A DNA stretch of 64,000 nt from NCBI RefSeq assembly GCF_016746095.1, contig NZ_JAERTY010000001.1:434001-498000 (forward strand), read 5' to 3'. Source of the stretch: Sphingobacterium faecale (GTDB lineage: Bacteria > Bacteroidota > Bacteroidia > Sphingobacteriales > Sphingobacteriaceae). Made by a program: the position numbers and the translations under genes. Below the pieces are notes generated by a model, which was not told the DNA's origin, searched no databases, and worked only from the letters and a program-made list of their open reading frames with translations. Shown here in pieces: positions 19,393 to 27,734 of this stretch; within the stretch, counting starts at the first letter, position 1, and every line of letters begins with the position of its first letter.

Positions 19393-20580
19393 ATGCTAAC
19401 GATTGTTAATGCGCAGGTAATCCGCTCGAATGAGATTATCGATAGAGGCTGGGTCTCTATAAAAGACGGCCGTATTGTAGCTATTGGCGATTATAAAACA
19501 CTGCCTAAAGAGGGACTGCAAGGTGAAATTATAGATGCGCAAGGCTTGTATCTATCCCCAGGTTTTGTTGACATACATGTACACGGGGGAGGTGGTGCTG
19601 ATTTTATGGATAATGAGTTGGAGGCTTATCTTACCATTGCTGAAACGCATGCCAAGTTTGGGACAACAGCTATGTTTCCTACTACGTTGACGAGTGAGCC
19701 CGAATTATTATGGGAGACTTTTAGCGTGTACGAACAGTCTCTCTCTGTGAATCAGTCCGGAGCTAAGTTTTATGGTTTACATCTAGAGGGACCTTATTTT
19801 TCCATGAATCAACGGGGAGCACAAGATCCCCGTTTTATTCGGAATCCAGATGCTTCGGAGTATAGGTCTATTATACAAAAATATAGCCGTTTAATCGCAC
19901 GATGGAGCGCGGCACCTGAATTACCTGGTGCTTTGGAATTTGGTGATTATGTAAGTGAAGCTGGAATCGTATTGGCATTAGGGCATACCGATGCAGTTTA
20001 TGAAGATATTGTGCGTGGAATTGAACATGGTTATCGTCTCGCTACACACTTGTATTCGGGGATGTCGGGGATGACCCGTAAAAATGCATTTCGATATGCA
20101 GGGGCGATCGAGTCCTGTTTATTATTAGAAGATATTGACGTAGAGATTATTGCCGACGGTGTCCATTTACCAGAACCTTTCCTAAAGCTGATCTGTAAGA
20201 ATAAGAGGAAAGATCAGATTGTCCTTATTACGGATGCGATGCGAGGTGCAGGTACGTCGGATAGAGAGAGCATACTAGGGAGTAAACAGAACGGAACGCC
20301 TGTGATAATAGAAGATGGTGTTGCAAAACTTCCAGATTTGACTTCATTTGCAGGGAGTGTCGCTACTGCGGATCGTTTGATTCGGACGATGATCAATGTT
20401 GCTGAAATCCCATTGATAGATGCGGTGCAAATGCTTAGTCTCAATCCGGCTCGAATTATGAGAATAGATGATCAGACAGGAAGCATTGAGAAAGGCAAAT
20501 TAGCCGACCTGATATTGTTTAACGAGCGTATAGAGGTTAAGACAACGATAGTGAATGGAAATATAGTCTACGAAGCTTAA
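19393..20580 (+). CDS. nagA: N-acetylglucosamine-6-phosphate deacetylase
   Basis: 395-aa cytoplasmic amidohydrolase that removes the acetyl group from N-acetylhexosamine-6-phosphate, feeding the deaminase two genes upstream. Motifs are DIHVHGGGGADF (metal site near residue 57), HLEGPYFS near 131, LGHTDA and THLYSGMSGM (metal-binding His residues), and VLITDAMRGAG with the catalytic Asp. Length is normal for NagA. Specificity could be GalNAc6P (AgaA) rather than GlcNAc6P, given the GH109 enzyme. The last 4 bp overlap the convergent LacI regulator gene. Confidence 0.9.
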   Translation: MLTIVNAQVIRSNEIIDRGWVSIKDGRIVAIGDYKTLPKEGLQGEIIDAQGLYLSPGFVDIHVHGGGGADFMDNELEAYLTIAETHAKFGTTAMFPTTLTSEPELLWETFSVYEQSLSVNQSGAKFYGLHLEGPYFSMNQRGAQDPRFIRNPDASEYRSIIQKYSRLIARWSAAPELPGALEFGDYVSEAGIVLALGHTDAVYEDIVRGIEHGYRLATHLYSGMSGMTRKNAFRYAGAIESCLLLEDIDVEIIADGVHLPEPFLKLICKNKRKDQIVLITDAMRGAGTSDRESILGSKQNGTPVIIEDGVAKLPDLTSFAGSVATADRLIRTMINVAEIPLIDAVQMLSLNPARIMRIDDQTGSIEKGKLADLILFNERIEVKTTIVNGNIVYEA

Positions 20581-21596
20581 TCTGATCGTACGGATTGTCT
20601 CTCGATCAGTCTTCCTGGAATCAGTATTTCTCGAGGTTCAAAATCTTTGTTTTTAATATGTCGGATCAATAATTGACAGCTCTGTCGTCCGATCTCGAAT
20701 GCAGGTTCCTCGATGGTGGTGAGATTGGGCTCAATAACGGTAGAAATAGGATCATTGGTAAAGCCAATAACGCCAAAGTCCTGTCCGACACGAATGCAGG
20801 CTTGGTTGAGGGCTTGTATAGCGCCTACTGCTTTACGGTCATTGACGGCAAAGATTGCGTTTGGTGGTTGAGGGAGGCTTAGAAGAGCGTTTGTATCATC
20901 AAAGCCATGGGACTGTCCAAAACCTGAAAAGATAACATACTCTTTATGATGAGGAACCTTGCAGTCAGTATGGGCCTGTAGATATCCGCGGAGCCGCTCT
21001 TGAGTGAATGACAGTTCTGAGGGGCCTGCAATGTGGGCTATTCTATCATAGCCTTTTTCGATCAAATAAGTCGTCGCTTGATATGCGCCGTCAAAGTCAC
21101 TTTGTACTACTTTGGAAGCCTGTATCTGTTGGGGAACCCGATCAAAAAACACAATAGGCAAGCCTGAACGCATCATCGTCTCAAAGTGCTCAACGATATG
21201 TGAATTAGAAGATATGGAGATCAATAATCCATCTAAGCTACTCGTAGCTATATTTTCAATGAGTTTTTTTTCTCGTTCTATATCGTCGTTGGTGACGTAT
21301 AGGATGATGTTGTATCCCTGATTATAGGCTTCTTCCTGTATACCGGATATGACAGTCGAAAAATAATAGTTTGTAATGAATGGGATGACGACTCCTATGT
21401 TTTTTGTATTACCTGAGGCTAGAGCCGAAGCATTTTTATTGAGTTTGAAGTTCAGTTTTTCGGTAAGTTCTATGACACGTTTTTTTGTTTCAGGATTGAC
21501 ATCATAGGCATCTCGGAGTGCGCGGGATACCGTTGAAACAGAGATGCCCAACATTTTTGCAATATCTTTTATACCAAAACTCTTTTTCATCACCAT
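20577..21596 (-). CDS. LacI-family transcriptional regulator
   Basis: 339-aa repressor. The N-terminal helix-turn-helix is IKDIAKMLGISVSTVSRALRD (about residues 8-28), followed by NPETKKRVIELTEKLNF (hinge side), and a periplasmic-binding-like sugar sensor domain ending in RLIERQSVRS. Two ATGs are possible (21596 or 21590). It is convergent with nagA and closes the carbohydrate block. It probably senses a hexosamine or hexuronate intermediate and acts on the palindrome at 9035-9048; this is inference. Confidence 0.92.
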   Translation of the reverse strand: MVMKKSFGIKDIAKMLGISVSTVSRALRDAYDVNPETKKRVIELTEKLNFKLNKNASALASGNTKNIGVVIPFITNYYFSTVISGIQEEAYNQGYNIILYVTNDDIEREKKLIENIATSSLDGLLISISSNSHIVEHFETMMRSGLPIVFFDRVPQQIQASKVVQSDFDGAYQATTYLIEKGYDRIAHIAGPSELSFTQERLRGYLQAHTDCKVPHHKEYVIFSGFGQSHGFDDTNALLSLPQPPNAIFAVNDRKAVGAIQALNQACIRVGQDFGVIGFTNDPISTVIEPNLTTIEEPAFEIGRQSCQLLIRHIKNKDFEPREILIPGRLIERQSVRSD

Positions 21597-21845
21597 GAAA
21601 GGACTAACTTATAACCCCTAAAAATACACAGAATGTACAGTAAAGTTAACTATGTATTGAAATTTTTGTGTAAAATCTACGGTATCGTCTATTCAATAAT
21701 GGTGTTGGGAGATTTAAGCAAGCCAACTATGTGATAAACGATAGATTCTAGAAAAAAAGTAAAAAAATCTAAACGTTTATTCGGTGTAGCTGTTCTATTA
21801 TCAAACAACATATTAAAAATCATAATAATAGAAAGGAGAAAAACT

Positions 21846-22031
21846 ATGAGCAAATTGACTTGGAAAGGCCGTTGGAATGAATTGAAAGGAAAAGTAAAGC
21901 AACAATATGCAGATCTGACAGATGATGATTTGTTGTATGCGGAAGGTAAAGAAGAGGAGCTGTTGGGTAAATTGCAGCAAAAAACTGGAAAAACCAAAGA
22001 TGAGGTTGAAAACTGGTTGAACGGCTTGTAG
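21846..22031 (+). CDS. CsbD family stress protein
   Basis: 61-aa small charged protein whose whole length matches the CsbD/YjbJ family: LTWKGRWNELKGKVKQ, then YADLTDDDLLYAEGKEEELLGKLQQ and a closing TGKTKDEVENWL. Family members are induced by general, osmotic or phosphate stress; molecular function is unknown. It has a good AAAGGAGA ribosome-binding site 6-13 nt upstream, an own 250-bp leader region and a terminator, so it is monocistronic. Confidence 0.9.
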   Translation: MSKLTWKGRWNELKGKVKQQYADLTDDDLLYAEGKEEELLGKLQQKTGKTKDEVENWLNGL

Positions 22032-22054
22032 TCTTTAAGCTTTTATAGAGACTT

Positions 22055-22094
22055 CAAAAGAGTTCTGTCTTAGGATAGAGCTCTTTTGTTTTTT
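22055..22094 (+). terminator. Rho-independent terminator after csbD-like gene
   Basis: CAAAAGAGTTCTGTC pairs with GATAGAGCTCTTTTG (two G-U wobbles) around a TTAG loop, and is followed by a six-T run at 22089-22094. This is the clearest intrinsic terminator in this part of the window. Confidence 0.85.
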
Positions 22095-22273
22095 GAATGC
22101 AGCCTGTTGTGGTGGTGATCTTTTAGTAAATGGCTGGTGCAAGGTCTAGTACTAGTTGCGGAGGGAAAAGTAGAAAAATACTTTCAAGGAGGAGAATGTT
22201 AAAATAAAAATAAATATGTTTCGCCCTTAAGAATAAAGTCGCTACTTTGGTAGGGATCTAAAATGAAATAAAC

Positions 22274-24148
22274 ATGAAAGGGTGGTTATATAGTTTCCTG
22301 TTAGGGTTTTTATTGAGTGGTTCGTGTGTCTGGGCTCAGACGGATAAAGAAGAAAGTGGTAAGGCTACTGATTCTATTCAGAAGGAAATCATCTCGCAAG
22401 GTGAAAATACCCTTCAGGAGATGCGTAAACAACAGATTGAAGATTCAGTACGTAGAAGTTATCTGGAAAGTCAGTTGTTATCTTCTAGACGAACAGATGT
22501 TTATGAACAGCGGAAATTAGTAGAAGAACTTACTTTTCTTAAAAGCAGAGATTCTTTGCTGATGGCAAAGCGACGGCTGAAGGTTGATTCGTTACGAGCG
22601 GTTAATAAGGGGGCTCCTGTAGTACCTTTCAACGATACACTTTTTACAGTATTTAATGCTATTGGGAGTTACTCTGCTAAAGAGCGTGCTAAAGGTACAT
22701 CAGAAAGAATTCAACAGTTAGAGAGCAATTATGAGTTCAAGACAGACTCATTAATTGTTCAGCAAACTGAAGATAACTGGATTTTGTTATGGAGGGATCA
22801 GATTATACTGAGTGTAAATGAACATGATGCATTGTGGGCTAATAAAAGTGCCGGAGCGCTAACGGAATCTTATCGTCAGATTATTGCACAGGCTATTGAT
22901 CAATACCGGGAAGAACATAGTTTGACCAGATTATTGACCTCTACAGGCATTGCTATTGTGGTTGTGCTTAGTGTAGGATTGATCATTTTTGGTTTGAGTA
23001 AATCTGTCAATTTGTTGAATTCCAGATTGCTAAAATCTAAGCGGAAGCGCTTCAAAGGCATAAGTTTTAAAGGCTACCAGTTGATATCCCCTGCGCAAGA
23101 ACTCAAATATATTTGGTTTGTTACCGGCCTATTGCGTTGGCTGTTAATCCTAACAGTCATTTATCTCGCACTGCCAATTTTGTTTAACTTGTTCCCTTCA
23201 ACTAAAGGTTATGCTCCGATTCTCATTGGCTATTTTATGTCGCCACTTAAGAAAGTGGGATTAGCAGTAATTGACTATTTTCCCGATCTGGTTACGGTAA
23301 TTGTTGTTTATTTTATATTTCACTATGCATTAAGAGTGCTTAAATATTTTGCCGAAGAGCTTGCTAAAGGTTCATTGGTGATTAACGGTTTTTATTCGGA
23401 TTGGGCTCTACCTACCTATCATATTTTACGTGTGCTTCTTATGGCCTTTTTTCTGGTTGTTATTTTTCCATATTTACCTGGGGCACAGTCTGATATTTTT
23501 AAGGGCGTCTCCGTATTTATAGGGGTATTGTTTACCTTTAGTTCGGCTGGAGCCTTAGGTAATATTGTAGCGGGATTGATGTTGACCTATATGCGATCGT
23601 TTGTTGTTGGGGACCGTGTTAAATTTGGAGACGTAACGGGGGATATCGTAGAAAAATCACTTTTAGTGACCCGTATCCGTACGCCAAATAATGAAGTGGT
23701 ATCGATTCCTAATTCGCAGATAATGGGTAACCATACGATAAACTACAGTGCTGAAGCCGACCAACAGGGGTTGATTATCAATACAAAGGTGGCGATGGCC
23801 TATGAAGTGCCTTGGCAGACGTTTCATGAGCTTGCTAAAGCGGCCGTAGCACGTACCGAACTTTTGGAGACAACACCAGAACCGTTTATATTTCAGAGTA
23901 GCCTAGACGATTACTATGTCACTTATCAAATCAATGCTTATACCCGTCATCCCCATCGACAGGCTTTTATTTATTCAGAGTTACATAAGCACGTGATGGA
24001 TGTTTTTCATGAGGCGGGTATAGAAATGGTATCTCCTAAATATCATGCCGTACGGGATGGAGCTGTAAAGGATATGCCTGAAAAGTATCGAGGAGTACCC
24101 TTAAGATCATTCCATGTAGACATTAAGGCAACACAGGAAGGAGAGTAG
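22274..24148 (+). CDS. MscS-family mechanosensitive ion channel
   Basis: 624-aa inner-membrane channel releasing solutes on hypo-osmotic shock. A signal peptide (to about residue 22, VWAQTD) is followed by a charged, coiled-coil-like periplasmic region (about 25-215), then at least five hydrophobic segments. The MscS core contains the pore helix SSAGALGNIVAGLML, then the beta domain FVVGDRVKFGDVTGDI and RTPNNEVVSIPNSQIMGN. The C-terminal alpha/beta domain follows. It is much longer than E. coli MscS (286 aa), resembling the large MscK/YnaI-like forms with extra N-terminal domains. Confidence 0.92.
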   Translation: MKGWLYSFLLGFLLSGSCVWAQTDKEESGKATDSIQKEIISQGENTLQEMRKQQIEDSVRRSYLESQLLSSRRTDVYEQRKLVEELTFLKSRDSLLMAKRRLKVDSLRAVNKGAPVVPFNDTLFTVFNAIGSYSAKERAKGTSERIQQLESNYEFKTDSLIVQQTEDNWILLWRDQIILSVNEHDALWANKSAGALTESYRQIIAQAIDQYREEHSLTRLLTSTGIAIVVVLSVGLIIFGLSKSVNLLNSRLLKSKRKRFKGISFKGYQLISPAQELKYIWFVTGLLRWLLILTVIYLALPILFNLFPSTKGYAPILIGYFMSPLKKVGLAVIDYFPDLVTVIVVYFIFHYALRVLKYFAEELAKGSLVINGFYSDWALPTYHILRVLLMAFFLVVIFPYLPGAQSDIFKGVSVFIGVLFTFSSAGALGNIVAGLMLTYMRSFVVGDRVKFGDVTGDIVEKSLLVTRIRTPNNEVVSIPNSQIMGNHTINYSAEADQQGLIINTKVAMAYEVPWQTFHELAKAAVARTELLETTPEPFIFQSSLDDYYVTYQINAYTRHPHRQAFIYSELHKHVMDVFHEAGIEMVSPKYHAVRDGAVKDMPEKYRGVPLRSFHVDIKATQEGE

Positions 24149-24279
24149 TCCAATAGGGAAATATTGGGATGTACAGAGAGGGATTTTTGAGGATTTTTTC
24201 GTATATTTATAGGTATGTAATTCATATGTTTACAACGCTATAAGAGTGGCGAGATTGTCTTTAAAAGCCCTTATATTTC

Positions 24280-24828
24280 ATGCATTTTAAACTCTTCTAT
24301 CAATTTACAAAGATTGGTCTATTCACTATTGGAGGTGGCTATGCAGTTATCCCATTAATAGAAAAAGAAATCGTTAGTCAGGGATGGCTTGATCGAACAG
24401 AATTTTACGAATTACTCGCTATCACAGAATCTCTTCCCGGTGTTTTTGCAACCAATATTGCTGCTTTGGTCGGTTATAAAATTTGTGGTGTACGGGGTGG
24501 CCTTTTAGCCGCATTAGGAACCATATTAGCACCATTTTTTATTATTATTCTGCTAGCTGTGTTTTTTGGTAAAATACAGGATAACCCCTATGTTGTCAAA
24601 ATTTTTAAGGCTCTACGGCCGGTGGTTGTCGGACTTATTGCAGCTCCCTGTTATACAGCTTTTAAAGCTAGTAAGATGACTTTTAAAACTTTGCTAATTC
24701 CAATAATAGCTTTGGTACTTATGTTTTTCTTTCACCTTTCGCCTATTTGGATTATAGTTCTGGGATGCTTCGGTGGAATTGGCTATCACAAGTTTAAAAC
24801 CGCTCGGAAAAACTTGTCAAAGGATTAG
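24280..24828 (+). CDS. Chromate transporter, short-chain CHR domain (first half)
   Basis: 182-aa membrane protein of the ChrA superfamily, one CHR domain. The family signature FTKIGLFTIGGGYAVIPLIE is at residues 9-28, followed by GWLDRTEFYELLAITESLPGV. About five hydrophobic segments. Short CHR proteins act as heterodimers with a second short CHR protein encoded next door, which is exactly the arrangement here (4-bp gap). Exports chromate in characterised relatives; the natural substrate in this organism is unproven. Confidence 0.88.
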   Translation: MHFKLFYQFTKIGLFTIGGGYAVIPLIEKEIVSQGWLDRTEFYELLAITESLPGVFATNIAALVGYKICGVRGGLLAALGTILAPFFIIILLAVFFGKIQDNPYVVKIFKALRPVVVGLIAAPCYTAFKASKMTFKTLLIPIIALVLMFFFHLSPIWIIVLGCFGGIGYHKFKTARKNLSKD

Positions 24829-24832
24829 TTAA

Positions 24833-25381
24833 ATGATATTTTATAAGCTCTTTTGGGTATTTACAAAGATAGGCTTTTTTGGATTCGGTGGAGGTTATGC
24901 CATGCTATCCCTGATTCAGGAAGAAGTTGTCGATCGAAATAGTTGGATGACTAAGCAGGAATTTACCGACCTCGTCGCGGTTTCGCAGCTTACTCCAGGA
25001 CCTATTGGTATTAATACAGCAACCTATGCTGGGTACAGTGCTTTGATACATGCGGGATATACCCATCCGATAGCTATGTTGGGAGCTGCGATGACGACCA
25101 TTGCTTTATGTTTACCTTCTTTTGCCATGATATCAGTGATATCTTATTTCTTCTTGAAATTTAGATCTAATAGGTATTTTTCGTCAGCGATGGATGGTGT
25201 CCGACCTATCAGTATTGCTTTAATTGCTTTAGCCGCTCTCTCGCTCACCAATAGAGATAATTTTATTGATTATATGAGTCCTATTCTATTTATTACAGCT
25301 ATAGTGTGTTCGGTCAGGTTTAAAGTTCATCCCATTCTTATACTGTTAGGGGCAGCACTTGTTGGACTTGTTATATATTGA
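24833..25381 (+). CDS. Chromate transporter, short-chain CHR domain (second half)
   Basis: 182-aa partner of the preceding CHR protein, related but not close in sequence. It has FTKIGFFGFGGGYAMLSLIQ at residues 9-28, then SWMTKQEFTDLVAVSQLTPGPIG, the classical CHR motif with the conserved PGP. About five transmembrane segments. The pair together corresponds to a two-domain ChrA split into two genes. Confidence 0.9.
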   Translation: MIFYKLFWVFTKIGFFGFGGGYAMLSLIQEEVVDRNSWMTKQEFTDLVAVSQLTPGPIGINTATYAGYSALIHAGYTHPIAMLGAAMTTIALCLPSFAMISVISYFFLKFRSNRYFSSAMDGVRPISIALIALAALSLTNRDNFIDYMSPILFITAIVCSVRFKVHPILILLGAALVGLVIY

Positions 25382-25478
25382 TTGGAGTATATTTGTGTTA
25401 TTTTGGATTATAAATGGCGCGATTTATGTTTTGACTTTCTATATTTAGCTAATTTAGTTTACTCAAAGAAATAGATAT

Positions 25479-26018
25479 ATGAGATTTGATACCCAACCTA
25501 CTCTTGAGAACGATCAAGTCATTCTATTACCGCTACAGGAAGGAGATTTTGAAGATTTGTATAACGTAGCCTCTGATCCAGAAATATGGAGTCAGCATCC
25601 TAGCAAAGATCGTTGGAAAAGAGATGTCTTTCAAGTTTTTTTCGAAGGAGCAATGCAGAGTAAAGGAGCTTTTAAGATTATTGATAAAAAAACGGGCGAG
25701 GTGGTAGGAAGTACAAGGGTATATGACTTTGACGAATCTAATAATAGTATCTTTGTTGGTTATACCTTTTACGGGGTGTCCTATTGGGGTACAGGTATTA
25801 ATAAAGGCGTAAAAAAGCTGATGTTGGATTACTTTTTTCAATTTGTTTCTAAAGTTATTCTGCACGTCGGTTCGGGAAACCTAAGGTCACAAATTGCTGT
25901 GGTACGTCTTGGTGCGGAAAAAGTTGATGAAGTAGAAGTCGGATATTATGGTGATGTTCCGAAGATTAACTACGTTTATGAAATCACTAAAAGTAGCTGG
26001 AGTAAAAATACGATATAA
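25479..26018 (+). CDS. GNAT family N-acetyltransferase (RimJ/RimL-like)
   Basis: 179-aa acetyltransferase. The N-terminus LENDQVILLPLQEGDFEDLYNVA is RimJ/RimL-like, and SYWGTGINKGVKKLMLDYFF is the acetyl-CoA-binding motif A region. IAVVRLGAEKVDEV matches motif B. The substrate is unknown. A small hypothetical gene begins 8 bp downstream and is likely co-transcribed. Confidence 0.85.
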   Translation: MRFDTQPTLENDQVILLPLQEGDFEDLYNVASDPEIWSQHPSKDRWKRDVFQVFFEGAMQSKGAFKIIDKKTGEVVGSTRVYDFDESNNSIFVGYTFYGVSYWGTGINKGVKKLMLDYFFQFVSKVILHVGSGNLRSQIAVVRLGAEKVDEVEVGYYGDVPKINYVYEITKSSWSKNTI

Positions 26019-26026
26019 TAGAGCCA

Positions 26027-26314
26027 ATGGAAAAAAAAGAACTTTATTCTTTTCTTAAAGAAATACAGACTAAAGTAGCTCAGAATGATAATCAACTGGA
26101 TTTAGTAATGGTTTATGATAAGGTTGATGAGGTGATTAAGAACCATGATTTTTATCACCAGACGCCTTACTTTTTATCAGAATGGCTCATTCTAAAAGAG
26201 CAGATTTTAAGATCTGACTCCGAGTCCTTGGGATATTTCGAGCGATTTTTAGAGAATATAATGTATGAAAGTGCTACAGGGGTATATGCAGCATACTTGG
26301 ATAATAATCTCTAG
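26027..26314 (+). CDS. Hypothetical protein
   Basis: 95-aa soluble, acidic protein not recognised. It has no signal peptide or membrane segment and appears mostly helical (KELYSFLKEIQTKVAQ). It starts 8 bp after the GNAT gene with an A-rich upstream region, which supports it being a real, co-transcribed gene. Confidence 0.6.
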   Translation: MEKKELYSFLKEIQTKVAQNDNQLDLVMVYDKVDEVIKNHDFYHQTPYFLSEWLILKEQILRSDSESLGYFERFLENIMYESATGVYAAYLDNNL

Positions 26315-26362
26315 AGAAGCTGTTCCAGATAGCGGATTGGATGATGATGCTAATTTCTTTGG

Positions 26363-26545
26363 CTATTCGTTTGTAATAAACCTTCGAAAGGAGAATACTC
26401 CTGTAAGGCAGGTCGCTAATAGCGCATGTATTACAAACTCAACCTTTCCTACAGGAAGGATATAGCTGGATATGAAAAGCATAACAAGGAAATAAATTGC
26501 GAAATAGGTAAATAGCAGTATTACAAAAGGCTTGATTTGTTGCAT
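26363..26545 (-). CDS. Small two-helix membrane protein (hypothetical)
   Basis: 60-aa ORF with two hydrophobic stretches (FVILLFTYFAIYFLVMLFI, about residues 7-25, and FVIHALLATCLTGVF, about 37-51), a basic C-terminus and no gene on the opposite strand beyond a weak overlapping ORF. The composition and topology look like a real small membrane protein. It is not recognised as a family. It is convergent with the preceding hypothetical gene. Confidence 0.45.
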   Translation of the reverse strand: MQQIKPFVILLFTYFAIYFLVMLFISSYILPVGKVEFVIHALLATCLTGVFSFRRFITNE

Positions 26546-26601
26546 AATTTTAAATATTAGCTGTGCATTGAAAATTAATTTCGGGTATCTGAACTATTAT
26601 T

Positions 26602-26643
26602 GACTTCTTAACGCGATGCACTAAAACACGTTGTTAAGGAGTC
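26602..26643. other. Hairpin in the 466-bp region before the RNA-repair genes
   Basis: GACTTCTTAAC (26602-26612) pairs with GTTAAGGAGTC (26633-26643) over 11 positions with one wobble. No T-run follows. It could be a structured RNA or an inverted-repeat binding site; the rest of 26546-27011 shows nothing else except the promoter at 26853-26883. Confidence 0.3.
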
Positions 26644-26852
26644 CTTTACTTATAAGAACGCTTTTTTCTTAGAATTGTTTATTTTATGAGCCATATGCTT
26701 GTTTTTTAGGATGTCAACTTTGTATTCCCAAACAACTCTTGGATGAAGTTAGGGAATAGAAAACCAATTTTGAAGGGCTTTACAAAAGCATAATAATTTG
26801 GTAATCCGTATGATGTTTTCGGCTATAGTTATTTTTAAACGGTAAAAACGGT

Positions 26853-26883
26853 TTTGTGATTGTCTCCTAATTTTTTACTTTTG
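26853..26883 (+). promoter_or_regulatory. Bacteroidota-type promoter for the RNA ligase operon
   Basis: TTTG at 26853-26856 (-33 element), a 19-nt spacer, and TACTTTTG at 26876-26883, a perfect match to the -7 consensus TAnnTTTG. The predicted transcription start is near 26890, giving a leader of about 145 nt before the RNA ligase start. Confidence 0.75.
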
Positions 26884-27035
26884 CCTCATCGATCATTAAA
26901 GTTGAAAAGATTAAAAATAAAAGTCATGTAATACTTTGTCAATATTCAGAAAGAGAGTTAGTTGTTTGGAAGAGATTTCGACAGCTGCTATTCTTATGGT
27001 TTGATAGATGTATGTTATACTTTGAATTTTATAAA

Positions 27036-27734
27036 ATGGAATCAACAAAATATGGTCGTACCTACCATTTCCCTTTTTCACCGGGGACAAGCAGTGACGA
27101 TCGTTTTAATCATAATTATTGGGAAGATATACAGTGCTTTTCGGAGTTATTGTATACTGAAAAACTGGATGGAGAAAATAATTGTCTCTCCAAACGAGGA
27201 GTGTTTGCAAGATCCCATGCGGCTCCAACAATTTCACCTTGGACAGCACAACTACGCGAGCACTGGGCTAGTCTTAAAAACGACTTAGGGGATTTGGAGT
27301 TTTTTGGTGAGAATCTATATGCTGTACACTCGATTGAATATACTAAGCTAGAGCATTATTATTATGTGTTTGCCGCACGTATTAAAGATATGTGGCTCTC
27401 CTGGGAGGAGGTATGCTTCTATGCCGCGTTGTTCGACTTGCCTATGGTCCCTGTATTGAAAAAGACGAGCGTAAAGGAGTTAAGTACGTATCAGCTTTGG
27501 TCAGATGTGGAGAAATTGGCCGCTCAGGTTTCGACGTTTGGGTCTATCGACCCAAAGACAGGAGAAGTATGTACTTCTGAGGGGTTGGTATGTAGAAATG
27601 TGAATGCTTATTCTGTGGCTGAGTTTCCGCATCATGTTTTTAAATATGTGAGAAAGGGGCACGTGCAGACGGATGAACATTGGACGAGATCATGGAGAAG
27701 AACGCCGCTGATTTGGGAAAGGGGGGATCTGTAA
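27036..27734 (+). CDS. RNA ligase (ATP-dependent, nucleotidyltransferase family)
   Basis: About 232-aa RNA ligase of the PF09414-like group. The family N-terminus YGRTYHFPFSPGTSSDDR is followed by motif I KLDGEN, whose Lys is the expected AMP acceptor (about residue 43 from this start). Motif III-like FFGENLYAVHSIEY, motif IV-like SEGLVCRN and motif V-like HVFKYVRKGHVQ follow in order. I placed the start at 27036 (MESTKYGR) because homology begins there; an in-frame ATG at 27012 is the alternative. It overlaps the next gene, an end-healing enzyme, in TAATG, so the two form an RNA-repair pair. Confidence 0.85.
   Translation: MESTKYGRTYHFPFSPGTSSDDRFNHNYWEDIQCFSELLYTEKLDGENNCLSKRGVFARSHAAPTISPWTAQLREHWASLKNDLGDLEFFGENLYAVHSIEYTKLEHYYYVFAARIKDMWLSWEEVCFYAALFDLPMVPVLKKTSVKELSTYQLWSDVEKLAAQVSTFGSIDPKTGEVCTSEGLVCRNVNAYSVAEFPHHVFKYVRKGHVQTDEHWTRSWRRTPLIWERGDL

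Noticed and set aside
21670..21690. CGGTATCG in front of the LacI gene as an autoregulatory operator
   Set aside because: The half-sites lack the central CG and spacing of the 9035-9048 palindrome; too weak to annotate.
27680..27733. Upstream start for HD-Pnk adding 18 residues
   Set aside because: The residues are the out-of-frame reading of the RNA ligase 3' end; the ATG at 27734 gives the TAATG coupling.
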